8,601 bases of DNA from contig QHVX01000075.1 in NCBI GenBank assembly GCA_003222375.1, positions 1-8,601 on the forward strand, in the 5' to 3' direction. Positions 1 through 8,601 of the stretch are shown here, in pieces. Source of the DNA: Acidobacteriota bacterium (GTDB lineage: Bacteria; Acidobacteriota; Thermoanaerobaculia; Gp7-AA8). Under the pieces are notes generated by a model. It saw only the letters and a list, made by a program, of their open reading frames with translations. It was not told where the DNA came from and searched no databases. Position 1 is the stretch's first letter, and each line of letters begins with the position of its first letter. The position numbers were made by a program, and so were the translations under genes.

Positions 1-2241
<2,241 letters not shown>

Positions 2242-2265
2242 AGTTCCTCCGTGAGTGCGGTGAAG

Positions 2266-2293
2266 ATCCCGCCGCGAATCACGGGGGCGGGAT
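2266..2293 (-). promoter_or_regulatory. Perfect 8-bp inverted repeat in the hppA leader
   Basis: ATCCCGCC (2266-2273) and GGCGGGAT (2286-2293) are perfect inverted copies around a 12-nt loop. They lie 25-52 nt upstream of the hppA start and downstream of the ompA-like stop at 2329. No U-run follows on the minus strand, so it is not a standard intrinsic terminator. It could be a leader hairpin, an operator or a 3'-end stabiliser of the upstream message. A TACAAT hexamer on the minus strand (2312-2307) resembles a -10 box, but I see no good -35 box at the right distance, so I do not call a promoter. The function is unknown. Confidence 0.35.
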
Positions 2294-2328
2294 ATTTGGG
2301 GCGCGGATTGTAACACGCCCCTCCATCC

Positions 2329-2976
2329 TTAACTTTGCGTCGCGCGAATGTGGATCTCAACCCTGCGGTTGAGCTGGCGGCCTTCGGGCGTGTCGTTCGA
2401 AGCCTTGGGTCGCGCCTCGCCGTAGCCAATCGCCGAGACTCTCGATGGGGTCACACCCTGGCTCGCGAGATAGTCACGGACGCTGTACGCCCGGCGTTCC
2501 GACAGCCCCTGGTTGTACTCAGGAGAGCCGACGTTGTCGGTGTGTCCTTCGACGCTCACGGTCTCATCGGGATACCGCTGGAAATTGGTCGCGAGATCGC
2601 GAAGCGTCTGCTGCGATTCTGTCCGGAGCGCTGCCGAATTGAAATCGAAGAGGATGTCGTTGGTGAGCTGGACCGCAATCTCATTCTCAGCGGGACGCGT
2701 GACTTCGACACCGGGGATCTGCTGCAGCTCTTTCTGCTGCTGGTCCATCCGATGACCGATGGCACCGCCCGCGGCAGCGCCGATCGCTGCGCCGACCGCC
2801 GCGCCCGTGCGCGGATTGCCGGACTGATTGCCGATGATCGCGCCGACGACCGCTCCCGCGGCCGCACCGACGCCGGCGCCGCGTTTCGCTTTTTGATTCG
2901 GATCATCGGGGTTGCTGCTCGCGCAGGCAAGAGCAAAAAGTGTGGCGATGAGAAGGGCCGCTGCTTTACGGATCAT
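2329..2976 (-). CDS. OmpA-family lipoprotein with glycine-zipper and peptidoglycan-binding domain
   Basis: This 215-residue envelope protein probably anchors a membrane to the cell wall. The N-terminus is a hydrophobic signal with FALAC18, a slightly atypical lipobox, so Cys18 is the predicted lipidated residue. Residues about 33-74 are a Gly/Ala zipper (GAGVGAAAGAVVGAIIG and a second run), a segment able to pack in membrane. Residues about 108-210 are the OmpA C-terminal domain: LFDFNSAAL, GHTDNVG (144-150), LSERRA (158-163) and NRRVEI. Asp147 and Arg162 fit the pair that binds diaminopimelate in known OmpA proteins. GGAGG with 6-nt spacing precedes the ATG. It is paralogous to the next gene upstream (3048-3698) and separated from it by a terminator, so it may have its own expression level. 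The family is known as OmpA/MotB-like or YiaD-like. The exact role is not deducible. Confidence 0.93.
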   Translation of the reverse strand: MIRKAAALLIATLFALACASSNPDDPNQKAKRGAGVGAAAGAVVGAIIGNQSGNPRTGAAVGAAIGAAAGGAIGHRMDQQQKELQQIPGVEVTRPAENEIAVQLTNDILFDFNSAALRTESQQTLRDLATNFQRYPDETVSVEGHTDNVGSPEYNQGLSERRAYSVRDYLASQGVTPSRVSAIGYGEARPKASNDTPEGRQLNRRVEIHIRATQS

Positions 2977-3000
2977 TTACTGCCTCCGGACAAAGATAAG

Positions 3001-3031
3001 AAAAAAAGGCGCTCCCGTTGAAGGGAGCGCC
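3001..3031 (-). terminator. Rho-independent terminator after the secreted ompA-like gene
   Basis: Read on the minus strand, a perfect 9-bp GC-rich stem (GGCGCTCCC / GGGAGCGCC, 3031-3023 and 3016-3008) closes a 6-nt loop. It is followed at once by seven T residues (3007-3001). It starts 17 nt beyond the stop codon of the ompA-like gene at 3048-3698 and leaves only about 24 nt before the start of the next one. It therefore ends or attenuates the upstream transcript rather than serving the downstream gene. This is a textbook intrinsic terminator. Confidence 0.93.
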
Positions 3032-3047
3032 TACTTTTACCGCAGCG

Positions 3048-3698
3048 TTAGGACGCGTTCGCGCGGACGTGAATCTCGACGCGGCGGTTCAACTGACGGC
3101 CGGCAGCCGTGCTGTTGGTCGCACGCGGTTGTGACTTGCCGTAACCATAAGTATTGACGCGGCCGCTTCTCACCCCGAGCTCTTCGAGGTAATTGGCGAC
3201 TGAATCAGCTCGCCGGAGCGAGAGGCGCTTGTTGTAGGACGCGGATCCGATCGAGTCGGTGTGTCCTTCAACATAGAGCGTCGTATCAGCATACTTCTGG
3301 AACACGTTCGCCATGTCGCGGAGCGAATCACGCGAGGCCGGTCGCAGCGCAGACGAGTTGAAGTCGAAGAGCACTTCGTTCTTGACCGTCACACTCACTT
3401 CGTCTGGAGCTGTGCGGGTGACGTCGACACCCTGGATCTGCCGGAGCTCGCGCTCCTGCTTATCCATCATGGCGCCGACAATTGCGCCAGCGGCCGTTCC
3501 AGCAATGCCGCCGACCACTGCCCCACGCTTGGAGCTGTGGTGTCCTCGGTTGTTTCCGATGACTGCGCCGGCGATTGCGCCTGCTACGCCGCCGATCACC
3601 GCGCCCTTCTTGGCCTTCGAGTGATCATCGACTGTCTGCGCGAATGTCGGCAGAGCAGCCAACAGCACAGTCAAAATCATTGCGATGTACTTTTTCAT
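3048..3698 (-). CDS. Secreted OmpA-family protein with glycine-zipper and peptidoglycan-binding domain
   Basis: This 216-residue protein is a paralogue of the 2329-2976 product: the last 127 residues align without gaps at about 57% identity (72/127, counted by hand). It has a normal Sec signal peptide (MKKYIAMILTVLLAALPTFA) with cleavage expected after Ala20, and no lipobox Cys, so unlike its neighbour it should not be lipidated. Residues about 32-76 are the Gly zipper and 108-212 the OmpA domain: LFDFNSSAL, GHTDSIG (145-151), LSLRRA (159-164) and NRRVEI. Asp148 and Arg163 are the expected peptidoglycan-binding pair. I chose ATG at 3698 because AGGAGGAG sits 4 nt ahead and the signal peptide begins there. 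The frame stays open to an ATG at 3776, but that start has no Shine-Dalgarno and would bury the signal peptide. The gene is divergent from the methyltransferase gene. Confidence 0.93.
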   Translation of the reverse strand: MKKYIAMILTVLLAALPTFAQTVDDHSKAKKGAVIGGVAGAIAGAVIGNNRGHHSSKRGAVVGGIAGTAAGAIVGAMMDKQERELRQIQGVDVTRTAPDEVSVTVKNEVLFDFNSSALRPASRDSLRDMANVFQKYADTTLYVEGHTDSIGSASYNKRLSLRRADSVANYLEELGVRSGRVNTYGYGKSQPRATNSTAAGRQLNRRVEIHVRANAS

Positions 3699-3774
3699 TT
3701 TCTCCTCCTGGTTGAATTGACCGACCCTCAGATATCGCAACTGAGATGCCATCCATGCAAATAATTCGTTATCC
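3699..3774. promoter_or_regulatory. Divergent intergenic spacer, probable site of two promoters
   Basis: These 76 nt separate the start of the secreted ompA-like gene (minus) from the methyltransferase gene (plus), so both promoters should lie here or just inside the methyltransferase ORF. The only clear site is the ompA-like Shine-Dalgarno at its left edge. A weak candidate for the minus strand is TTGCAT, 18 nt, GATATC. CTCAG...CTGAG around 3728-3746 is a short inverted repeat. None of these is strong enough for a firm promoter call. Confidence 0.3.
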
Positions 3775-4899
3775 ATGTCACAGCAGAGGGTGTACGATCA
3801 CCGGATGAGCTCCGGGCGTTCCCTCGCCGGCCCATTGCACAAAATGCTCCAAGATAGCGACTTACCGTTCCGCGATTTCGTGGAAGTTGCACTTTACTAT
3901 CCCGAGCTCGGCTATTACGCCCGAGAGGGCTCCCCGGTGGGGAAAACCGGCGATTTTGTCACTTCCCCTCACATCAGCCCGGTATTTTCGTTCGCGCTGA
4001 GCCTGCTAATTTCCGAATTTGGGGCATTTGTGGGTGGCGAAACGTCCACTATTGTGGATATCGGCTGCGGCGACGGCTCGCTCATCTATTCTCTATACAA
4101 GCCGAACGCGATGCGTTTCTGGGGAGTTGATCGATCGCTGCAGCGAGTAAAACATCGCGACGGCGTCCAATTCGCGACCTCACTCGCCGCGGTTCCTCGC
4201 GGCGATGCGCAGCTGGTCATCTGCAACGAGCTGTTTGATGCGCTCCCCTTCGCGCGCCTCGTGATGCGCGGCGAACATCTTCATGAGCTGTGGGTGACCG
4301 AACGCGACGGCGTACTCGATTGGAGCGAGCACGAGGCGGAGGCGAAATATGACGACTACTTTGCGGAGCGCGGCGTCGAGTTGCGCGACGGCCAATTCGT
4401 CGACGTCTCTCTCGATTGGGAATCGTTGTACGAGGAGATCTGCGGGTTCGTCACGCGCGGCTTGATCGTGACGTTCGATTACGGCTATCCCGAAAAACAG
4501 CTTTTCTCGGGACGTATTCGGCAATTCGGAACCGCGGCGGCATATTCGGGACATCAGGTCTCTCGCGACTTGCTCGCGAGAGCAGGCGAGCAGGATCTGA
4601 CCGCGCACATCAACTTCAGCGATCTCGAGCGCGCCGGCGAGCGCAGTGGATTCAAAACGCTCTTCTTCGATCGGCAGGCCAAGTTCCTCCTCGCTGCTGG
4701 AGCAACAGAGCATGAGCTCCTCGCGCCGCTCGACGACGTCCGCGCCGGGACTGCTGACGAAGCGCTCGAAGTCCGCCAACAGCGTGAGGATGCTCGGCGG
4801 CTGATCCTGCCGGATGGAATCGGAGAAGACATCAGAGTCCTGGTGCAGGGAAAGGGCGTCCCGGAGGCGGGGTGGTCATTTCAGCGGAAGCTATTTTGA
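3775..4899 (+). CDS. midA: MidA/NDUFAF7-type SAM-dependent protein arginine methyltransferase
   Basis: This 374-residue cytoplasmic protein belongs to the class I SAM-dependent methyltransferase family (DUF185/MidA) whose mitochondrial member, NDUFAF7, dimethylates an arginine of the complex I subunit NDUFS2 (NuoD orthologue). Motifs appear in family order: the N-terminal LYYPELGYYARE and GDFVTSPHISPVF, then the SAM-binding loop VDIGCGDGS (94-102). Next come CNELFDALPF (150-159), VTFDYGYP, and the characteristic GEQDLTAHINF (271-281). The C-terminus has GEDIRVLVQGKG. Nothing is missing and length is normal. The start is uncertain: ATG 3775 has no Shine-Dalgarno, and ATG 3805 (MSSGRS) is an alternative. 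It sits 93 nt upstream of nuoA on the same strand. The substrate in this organism is inferred from family and context, with NuoD as the prime candidate. Confidence 0.9.
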   Translation: MSQQRVYDHRMSSGRSLAGPLHKMLQDSDLPFRDFVEVALYYPELGYYAREGSPVGKTGDFVTSPHISPVFSFALSLLISEFGAFVGGETSTIVDIGCGDGSLIYSLYKPNAMRFWGVDRSLQRVKHRDGVQFATSLAAVPRGDAQLVICNELFDALPFARLVMRGEHLHELWVTERDGVLDWSEHEAEAKYDDYFAERGVELRDGQFVDVSLDWESLYEEICGFVTRGLIVTFDYGYPEKQLFSGRIRQFGTAAAYSGHQVSRDLLARAGEQDLTAHINFSDLERAGERSGFKTLFFDRQAKFLLAAGATEHELLAPLDDVRAGTADEALEVRQQREDARRLILPDGIGEDIRVLVQGKGVPEAGWSFQRKLF

Positions 4900-4901
4900 A
4901 T

Positions 4902-4929
4902 GCAGAACGCAGAACGCAGAATGAAGAAA
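4902..4929 (+). repeat. Degenerate heptanucleotide direct-repeat array
   Basis: Starting 2 nt after the methyltransferase stop codon are units GCAGAAC (4902-4908), GCAGAAC (4909-4915), GCAGAAT (4916-4922) and a degenerate GAAGAAA (4923-4929). The same GCAGAAN heptad builds the larger repeat at 8452-8525, also directly after a stop codon. This array ends 9 nt before the -35 box of the nuo promoter. Seven-base phasing does not match a helical turn, so tandem activator sites are unlikely. It is more probably part of a dispersed simple-repeat family. Confidence 0.7.
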
Positions 4930-4938
4930 ACGCTTAGG

Positions 4939-4966
4939 TTGACTCCACCCGTCTGCCGTTTACAAT
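4939..4966 (+). promoter_or_regulatory. Sigma-70-like promoter of the nuo operon
   Basis: TTGACT (-35, 4939-4944) and TACAAT (-10, 4961-4966) are separated by 16 nt; each box differs from the housekeeping consensus at one position. Transcription would start near 4973, giving a 5' leader of about 20 nt before the nuoA ATG at 4993. The leader has no recognisable Shine-Dalgarno. This is the best promoter in the window. It lets nuoA onward be transcribed independently of the methyltransferase gene, although read-through from that gene is possible because no terminator is visible between them. Confidence 0.72.
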
Positions 4967-4992
4967 TACCGCGGTCTCGCTGACCAGCAAAT

Positions 4993-5342
4993 ATGGCCAA
5001 CTACTCGGTGTTGCTGGTAGCTGCACTCATCGTTCTCTCACTGCCGGTTTTGACGCTGTTCGTCCTTGCGCCGCTCGTTCGGGCGTCGCGCGCGAACAAG
5101 GTGAAGCTCGAACCGTACGAGTGCGGTGTTCCGGCCAGCTCGTACGCTTTCGATCACCGCTTCTCGGTGCGGTACTTCCTCATCGCCGTGCTCTTCATCA
5201 TCTTCGACGTCGAGACAGTCTTCCTCTTCCCGTGGGCGATCCGGTTCAAGCAGCTCGGATGGTTCGGCGCAGTCGAGATGGCGGTCTTTCTCGCGATCCT
5301 GCTGATCGGTTACTTCTACGCTTGGAAGAGGAAGGTCCTTTC

Positions 5343-5352
<10 letters not shown>
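4993..5352 (+). CDS. nuoA: NADH-quinone oxidoreductase subunit A
   Basis: This small membrane-arm subunit of complex I (119 residues, normal length) helps build the quinone-cavity end of the membrane domain. Three hydrophobic segments are visible: about residues 6-30, 61-83 and 91-110. The hallmark loop between the first two carries YECGVPASS (43-51), whose Cys46 is the conserved loop cysteine. It is followed by RFSVRYFLIAVLFIIFDVE (56-74), with the conserved acidic residues at the start of the second segment, and FLFPWA. The ATG at 4993 has no clear Shine-Dalgarno and lies about 20 nt from the predicted transcription start. The last 10 nt overlap nuoB, suggesting translational coupling. It is the first gene of the nuo cluster. 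Confidence 0.97.
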
Positions 5353-6362
<1,010 letters not shown>

Positions 6363-7328
6363 TTGGCCGAGACCGCAACAGCATCCCCAGCACGCACTGC
6401 CGACGAAATCAAACGCGACCCGCTGGTCGCCGCGGCGGTCGCGCGTTCCGGCGAGGCCATCACCGGCGCGAAAGAATTCGCAGGCGAGATCACGCTCAAT
6501 GTTGCCGCCGATCGCATCCGCGAAGTCGCGGCTGCGTTCAAAGAGGATGGCTTCAGCTATCTCGTCGATCTCACCGGCGTCGATTACTCGAAGTATCCCG
6601 GCTGGACCGGAGCGCGATACGGCGTCGCCTACATGCTTTACTCGTTCCGCAAGAATGCGCGCATCCGTCTGAAAGTCTTCTCGGACGGAGTGGTTCCGTC
6701 CGTGACTTCGGTGTGGAAGACCGCCAACTGGCACGAGCGCGAGACCTTCGACATGATGGGCATCCGCTTCGACGGCCATCCGAATCTCGAGCGCATTTTG
6801 ATGTGGGAAGGCTTCAACGGCCATCCGCTGCGAAAAGATTTTCCGGTGCGCGGCATCGACACCGGCGCGCGCATCTATCCCGAGGTTTTTCCCGAAGGCG
6901 GCGGACCGAAAGCCGGATCGACCGGCAAGGACGTCAAAGACGTCAACATGTACAAAGGCGAGTGGAAGCATTACGGCACCTGGCCGGCTGCGTCCATTTC
7001 TGCTCGCGCGAAAGCGGGAACGCAGCAACCACCGGCGCCCGAGCTCGCGAGTCAGGTCGCCGAAACCGCGAAGCCAACCGAGGAAGCGCCGTGGCATGAC
7101 CCGGAGATGCCGATGCCGCAGCGACTCGACCTGGCGAAAACCGGATCGCTCAAAGACAAATTGTTCGCCGCCATGGCGCAGACCGATTGCACAGCCTGCG
7201 GATGGGATTGTGAAGGCTACGCTGCGGCGCTCGCGACCGGAGAGTCGAAGGATCCGACCTTGTGCGTACCTGGTGAAGCGGAAACGGAAATGAAATTGAA
7301 GGAGCTGCTCGCGGCAGCCGGCACGTAA
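6363..7328 (+). CDS. nuoC: NADH-quinone oxidoreductase subunit C with an extra C-terminal Cys-rich (Fe-S) module
   Basis: NuoC (the 30-kDa subunit) is a peripheral-arm scaffold next to NuoD and NuoB. The core covers about residues 30-210. SYLVDLTGVDY is followed by the family signature HERETFDMMGIRFDGHP (from His124) and GHPLRKDFPV (154-163), then a C-terminal strand region ending KHYGTWP. A normal NuoC is around 160-210 residues; this one has 321. After a Pro/Ala/Glu linker (about 212-242) comes a module (243-321) with Cys276, Cys279, Cys283 and Cys301, the same C-x2-C-x3-C-x17-C pattern as in NuoB. The core itself has no Fe-S cluster in known complex I, so these cysteines are an addition. 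The start is TTG, supported by a strong Shine-Dalgarno. nuoD follows after 2 nt. Confidence 0.95.
   Translation: MAETATASPARTADEIKRDPLVAAAVARSGEAITGAKEFAGEITLNVAADRIREVAAAFKEDGFSYLVDLTGVDYSKYPGWTGARYGVAYMLYSFRKNARIRLKVFSDGVVPSVTSVWKTANWHERETFDMMGIRFDGHPNLERILMWEGFNGHPLRKDFPVRGIDTGARIYPEVFPEGGGPKAGSTGKDVKDVNMYKGEWKHYGTWPAASISARAKAGTQQPPAPELASQVAETAKPTEEAPWHDPEMPMPQRLDLAKTGSLKDKLFAAMAQTDCTACGWDCEGYAAALATGESKDPTLCVPGEAETEMKLKELLAAAGT
7089..7325 (+). other. Extra Fe-S-like module at the NuoC C-terminus (copy 2)
   Basis: Residues 243-321 of NuoC begin PWHDPEMPMPQR and contain KLFAAMAQTDCTACGWDCEG and LCVPGEAET. The module aligns without gaps to the NuoB copy: 45 of 60 residues from GDLKTK/GSLKDK to the final AAG are identical (hand count). 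The preceding 24 residues also align at equal length, with the P, H, P, R and LAxxG-like positions kept. Shared stretches at DNA level (for example around atggcgcagaccga) fit a duplication. Cluster type and function are inferred. Confidence 0.75.
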
Positions 7329-7330
7329 CC

Positions 7331-8446
7331 ATGTTCGACGTCCACGAAATGGAAGTGAACTTCGGCCCTCAGCATCCGTCGACGCACGGCGTGCTGCGAG
7401 TGTTGCTGAAGCTCGACGGCGAACGGATCATCGACGCCAAGCCGATCATCGGCTATCTCCATCGCGGGACCGAGAAGCTTTTCGAGAACATGCCCTATCC
7501 GCAGTGCATCCCGCACACCGACCGCATGGATTACGTCGCCGCCGCCACCAACAACCTCGGCTTCGTCGAAACGGTCGAGAAACTGATGGGCATCACCGGG
7601 CAGATCCCGAAGCGCGCGCAGATCATGCGCGTGATGCTGTCGGAGCTGCAGCGGATTTCATCGCACCTGCTGTGGCTCGCGACGCACGCGATCGACATCG
7701 GCGCGATGACGCCGTTCTTCTACTGTTTCCGCGAACGCGAGCAGGTGCTCGATCTGTTCGAGACCTATTGCGGCGCGCGCCTGACGCTCAACTGCATGCG
7801 CATCGGCGGCATGCCGGACGATCTACCGCCCGGCTGGCTGGATGATCTCGAGGCGTTCACCGGGAAATTCGAAGCGGCCGTCGATGAATACGAATCGCTG
7901 CTCACGAACAATCGCATCTGGAAGCGACGCACGGTCGGCGTCGGCGTGATCTCACCGGAGGAAGCCATCGAGTGGGGCATCACCGGTCCGCCGCTTCGCG
8001 GAACAGGTCTCGAATGGGATTTACGCCGCGCGCAGCCGTACGAGTGCTACTCCGATCTGAAGTTCGAGATTCCGGTCGGAAAAAACGGCGACACATACGA
8101 TCGCTACCTCGTGCGCATGGCGGAGATGCGGCAGTCAAATCGAATCCTTCGGCAGTGCATCCCGATGGTCAAGGCAACCCCGGCCGGCGACATCAAGGCG
8201 AAAATCTCGCGCGTGATTCGTCCGCCGGAAGGCGAGGTCTATCACTCGATCGAGTCGCCGAAAGGGGAGCTGGGCTACTACATCGTCAGCGACGGCAAAA
8301 CGCAGAATGCCTATCGCCTTCGCGTCCGTCCGCCATCGTTCGTGAACCTCCAGGCGCTGCCGGTGATGGCCAAGGGACACCTCGTTTCGGATCTGGTGGC
8401 ACTCATTGGGACAATTGATATCGTCCTGGGGGAAGTGGACCGATGA
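7331..8446 (+). CDS. nuoD: NADH-quinone oxidoreductase subunit D
   Basis: NuoD (49-kDa subunit, 371 residues, separate from NuoC) forms the quinone-binding cavity with NuoB. Motifs are complete: NFGPQHPSTHGVLR (10-23) carries His19, and HTDRMDY (62-68) carries Tyr68. By spacing these match the quinone-headgroup ligands His38 and Tyr87 of Thermus Nqo4. GYLHRGTEKL (41-50) holds Arg45, which I align with the arginine methylated by NDUFAF7 in mitochondrial NDUFS2. Further hallmarks are HAIDIGAMTPFF, the RIGG region, and the C-terminal DIVLGEVDR, where the family normally ends. The N-terminus is short but begins at the conserved part. There is no strong Shine-Dalgarno at the ATG; the 2-nt distance from nuoC suggests coupling. 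No frame disruption is seen. Confidence 0.98.
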   Translation: MFDVHEMEVNFGPQHPSTHGVLRVLLKLDGERIIDAKPIIGYLHRGTEKLFENMPYPQCIPHTDRMDYVAAATNNLGFVETVEKLMGITGQIPKRAQIMRVMLSELQRISSHLLWLATHAIDIGAMTPFFYCFREREQVLDLFETYCGARLTLNCMRIGGMPDDLPPGWLDDLEAFTGKFEAAVDEYESLLTNNRIWKRRTVGVGVISPEEAIEWGITGPPLRGTGLEWDLRRAQPYECYSDLKFEIPVGKNGDTYDRYLVRMAEMRQSNRILRQCIPMVKATPAGDIKAKISRVIRPPEGEVYHSIESPKGELGYYIVSDGKTQNAYRLRVRPPSFVNLQALPVMAKGHLVSDLVALIGTIDIVLGEVDR

Positions 8447-8451
8447 GAAAA

Positions 8452-8525
8452 GCAGAAGGCAGAAGGCAGAAGGCAGAAGTCTGGCGCAGAACACTTCTGC
8501 CTTCTGCCCTCTGCCTTCTGCCTTC
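8452..8525 (+). repeat. Heptanucleotide tandem repeats forming a 28-bp inverted repeat
   Basis: Four exact GCAGAAG units (8452-8479) are followed by a 14-nt loop and then four complementary units CTTCTGC (8494-8521) plus a partial CTTC. Only the third right-hand unit (CCTCTGC) deviates. The transcript could fold into a 28-bp stem with one mismatch. The loop contains GCAGAAC, the unit of the array at 4902-4929. The element starts 5 nt after the nuoD stop and ends 12 nt before the nuoH start. No U-run follows, so it is not a standard terminator. It may act as an RNA processing or stability element, or be an inserted dispersed repeat. Confidence 0.88.
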
Positions 8526-8537
8526 AAGGGGCGCGCG

Positions 8538-8601
8538 ATGAACCCCTGGATGCAGTATCTGGTCTGGCCTCTCGTCAAATTCCTGGTTGCGTTCATCATC
8601 G
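8538..8601 (+). CDS. nuoH: Probable NADH-quinone oxidoreductase subunit H, N-terminal fragment
   Basis: Only 21 codons are inside the window: MNPWMQYLVWPLVKFLVAFII, opening a hydrophobic helix and still open at the right edge. This looks like the first membrane helix of NuoH, the membrane-arm subunit that contacts the quinone cavity, and nuoH is a common gene after nuoD when nuoEFG are absent there. AAGGGG lies 6 nt ahead of ATG 8538; ATG 8550 is an alternative start. The call rests on position plus a short hydrophobic N-terminus, because no family signature is visible yet. Confidence 0.6.
   Translation, partial: MNPWMQYLVWPLVKFLVAFII

Noticed and set aside
2307..2312. hppA promoter from the TACAAT hexamer on the minus strand
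   Set aside because: The -10-like hexamer is good, but no acceptable -35 box occurs 16-18 nt upstream, so a promoter call would rest on one hexamer.
3699..3776. N-terminal extension of the secreted ompA-like protein (MDNELFAWM...)
   Set aside because: There is no Shine-Dalgarno at 3776, whereas AGGAGGAG precedes 3698 and a clean signal peptide starts there.
5121..5342. Upstream extension of nuoB by 74 codons
   Set aside because: It is the out-of-frame reading of nuoA. The nuoB ATG at 5343 has a strong ribosome binding site and matches the family start.
8452..8525. CRISPR array or intrinsic terminator
   Set aside because: The units are 7 nt, contiguous and without spacers, so it is not CRISPR. 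No T-run follows the stem in either direction, so it is not a standard terminator.

Overview
The window looks like a piece of a GC-rich, Gram-negative bacterial chromosome. It encodes OmpA-family envelope proteins with peptidoglycan-binding domains, a respiratory complex I locus, and an ion-pumping membrane pyrophosphatase of a divergent sequence type. The combination would suit Acidobacteriota or a neighbouring phylum, but no marker gene here fixes the taxon. That placement is an impression, not a result.

Layout. The left part lies on the minus strand. It holds a membrane pyrophosphatase gene (hppA, running off the left edge) and two tandem paralogous OmpA-family genes, a predicted lipoprotein (2329-2976) and a secreted form (3048-3698). 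A clear intrinsic terminator separates the two ompA-like genes. A short divergent spacer (3699-3774) then leads to plus-strand genes: a MidA/NDUFAF7-type methyltransferase (3775-4899), a good sigma-70-like promoter (4939-4966), and the complex I genes nuoA, nuoB, nuoC, nuoD and the start of nuoH. nuoA to nuoD are tightly packed: nuoA/nuoB overlap by 10 nt, nuoB/nuoC abut, and nuoC/nuoD are 2 nt apart. There is no gene-free stretch longer than 300 bases. The longest spacers (about 90 nt) lie before nuoA, between nuoD and nuoH, and before hppA.

How the genes work together. NuoA and NuoH are membrane-arm subunits. NuoB (cluster N2) and NuoD line the quinone site, and NuoC is the partner of NuoD. 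In mitochondria, the NDUFAF7 family methylates an arginine of the NuoD orthologue, so the methyltransferase next door plausibly works on this complex. The pyrophosphatase is a second ion pump fed by PPi instead of NADH or ferredoxin.

Most notable: NuoB and NuoC each carry, behind a Pro/Ala-rich linker, the same extra C-terminal module of about 80 residues with a C-x2-C-x3-C-x17-C pattern. The two copies are about 75% identical over their core 60 residues, and such a module is not part of normal NuoB or NuoC. It looks like a duplicated tethered Fe-S domain added to complex I. nuoE, nuoF and nuoG are not in their usual place between nuoD and nuoH. Also notable is a heptanucleotide repeat family (GCAGAAN) placed directly after the stop codons of the methyltransferase gene and of nuoD. 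The second site forms a near-perfect 28-bp inverted repeat inside the nuo operon.
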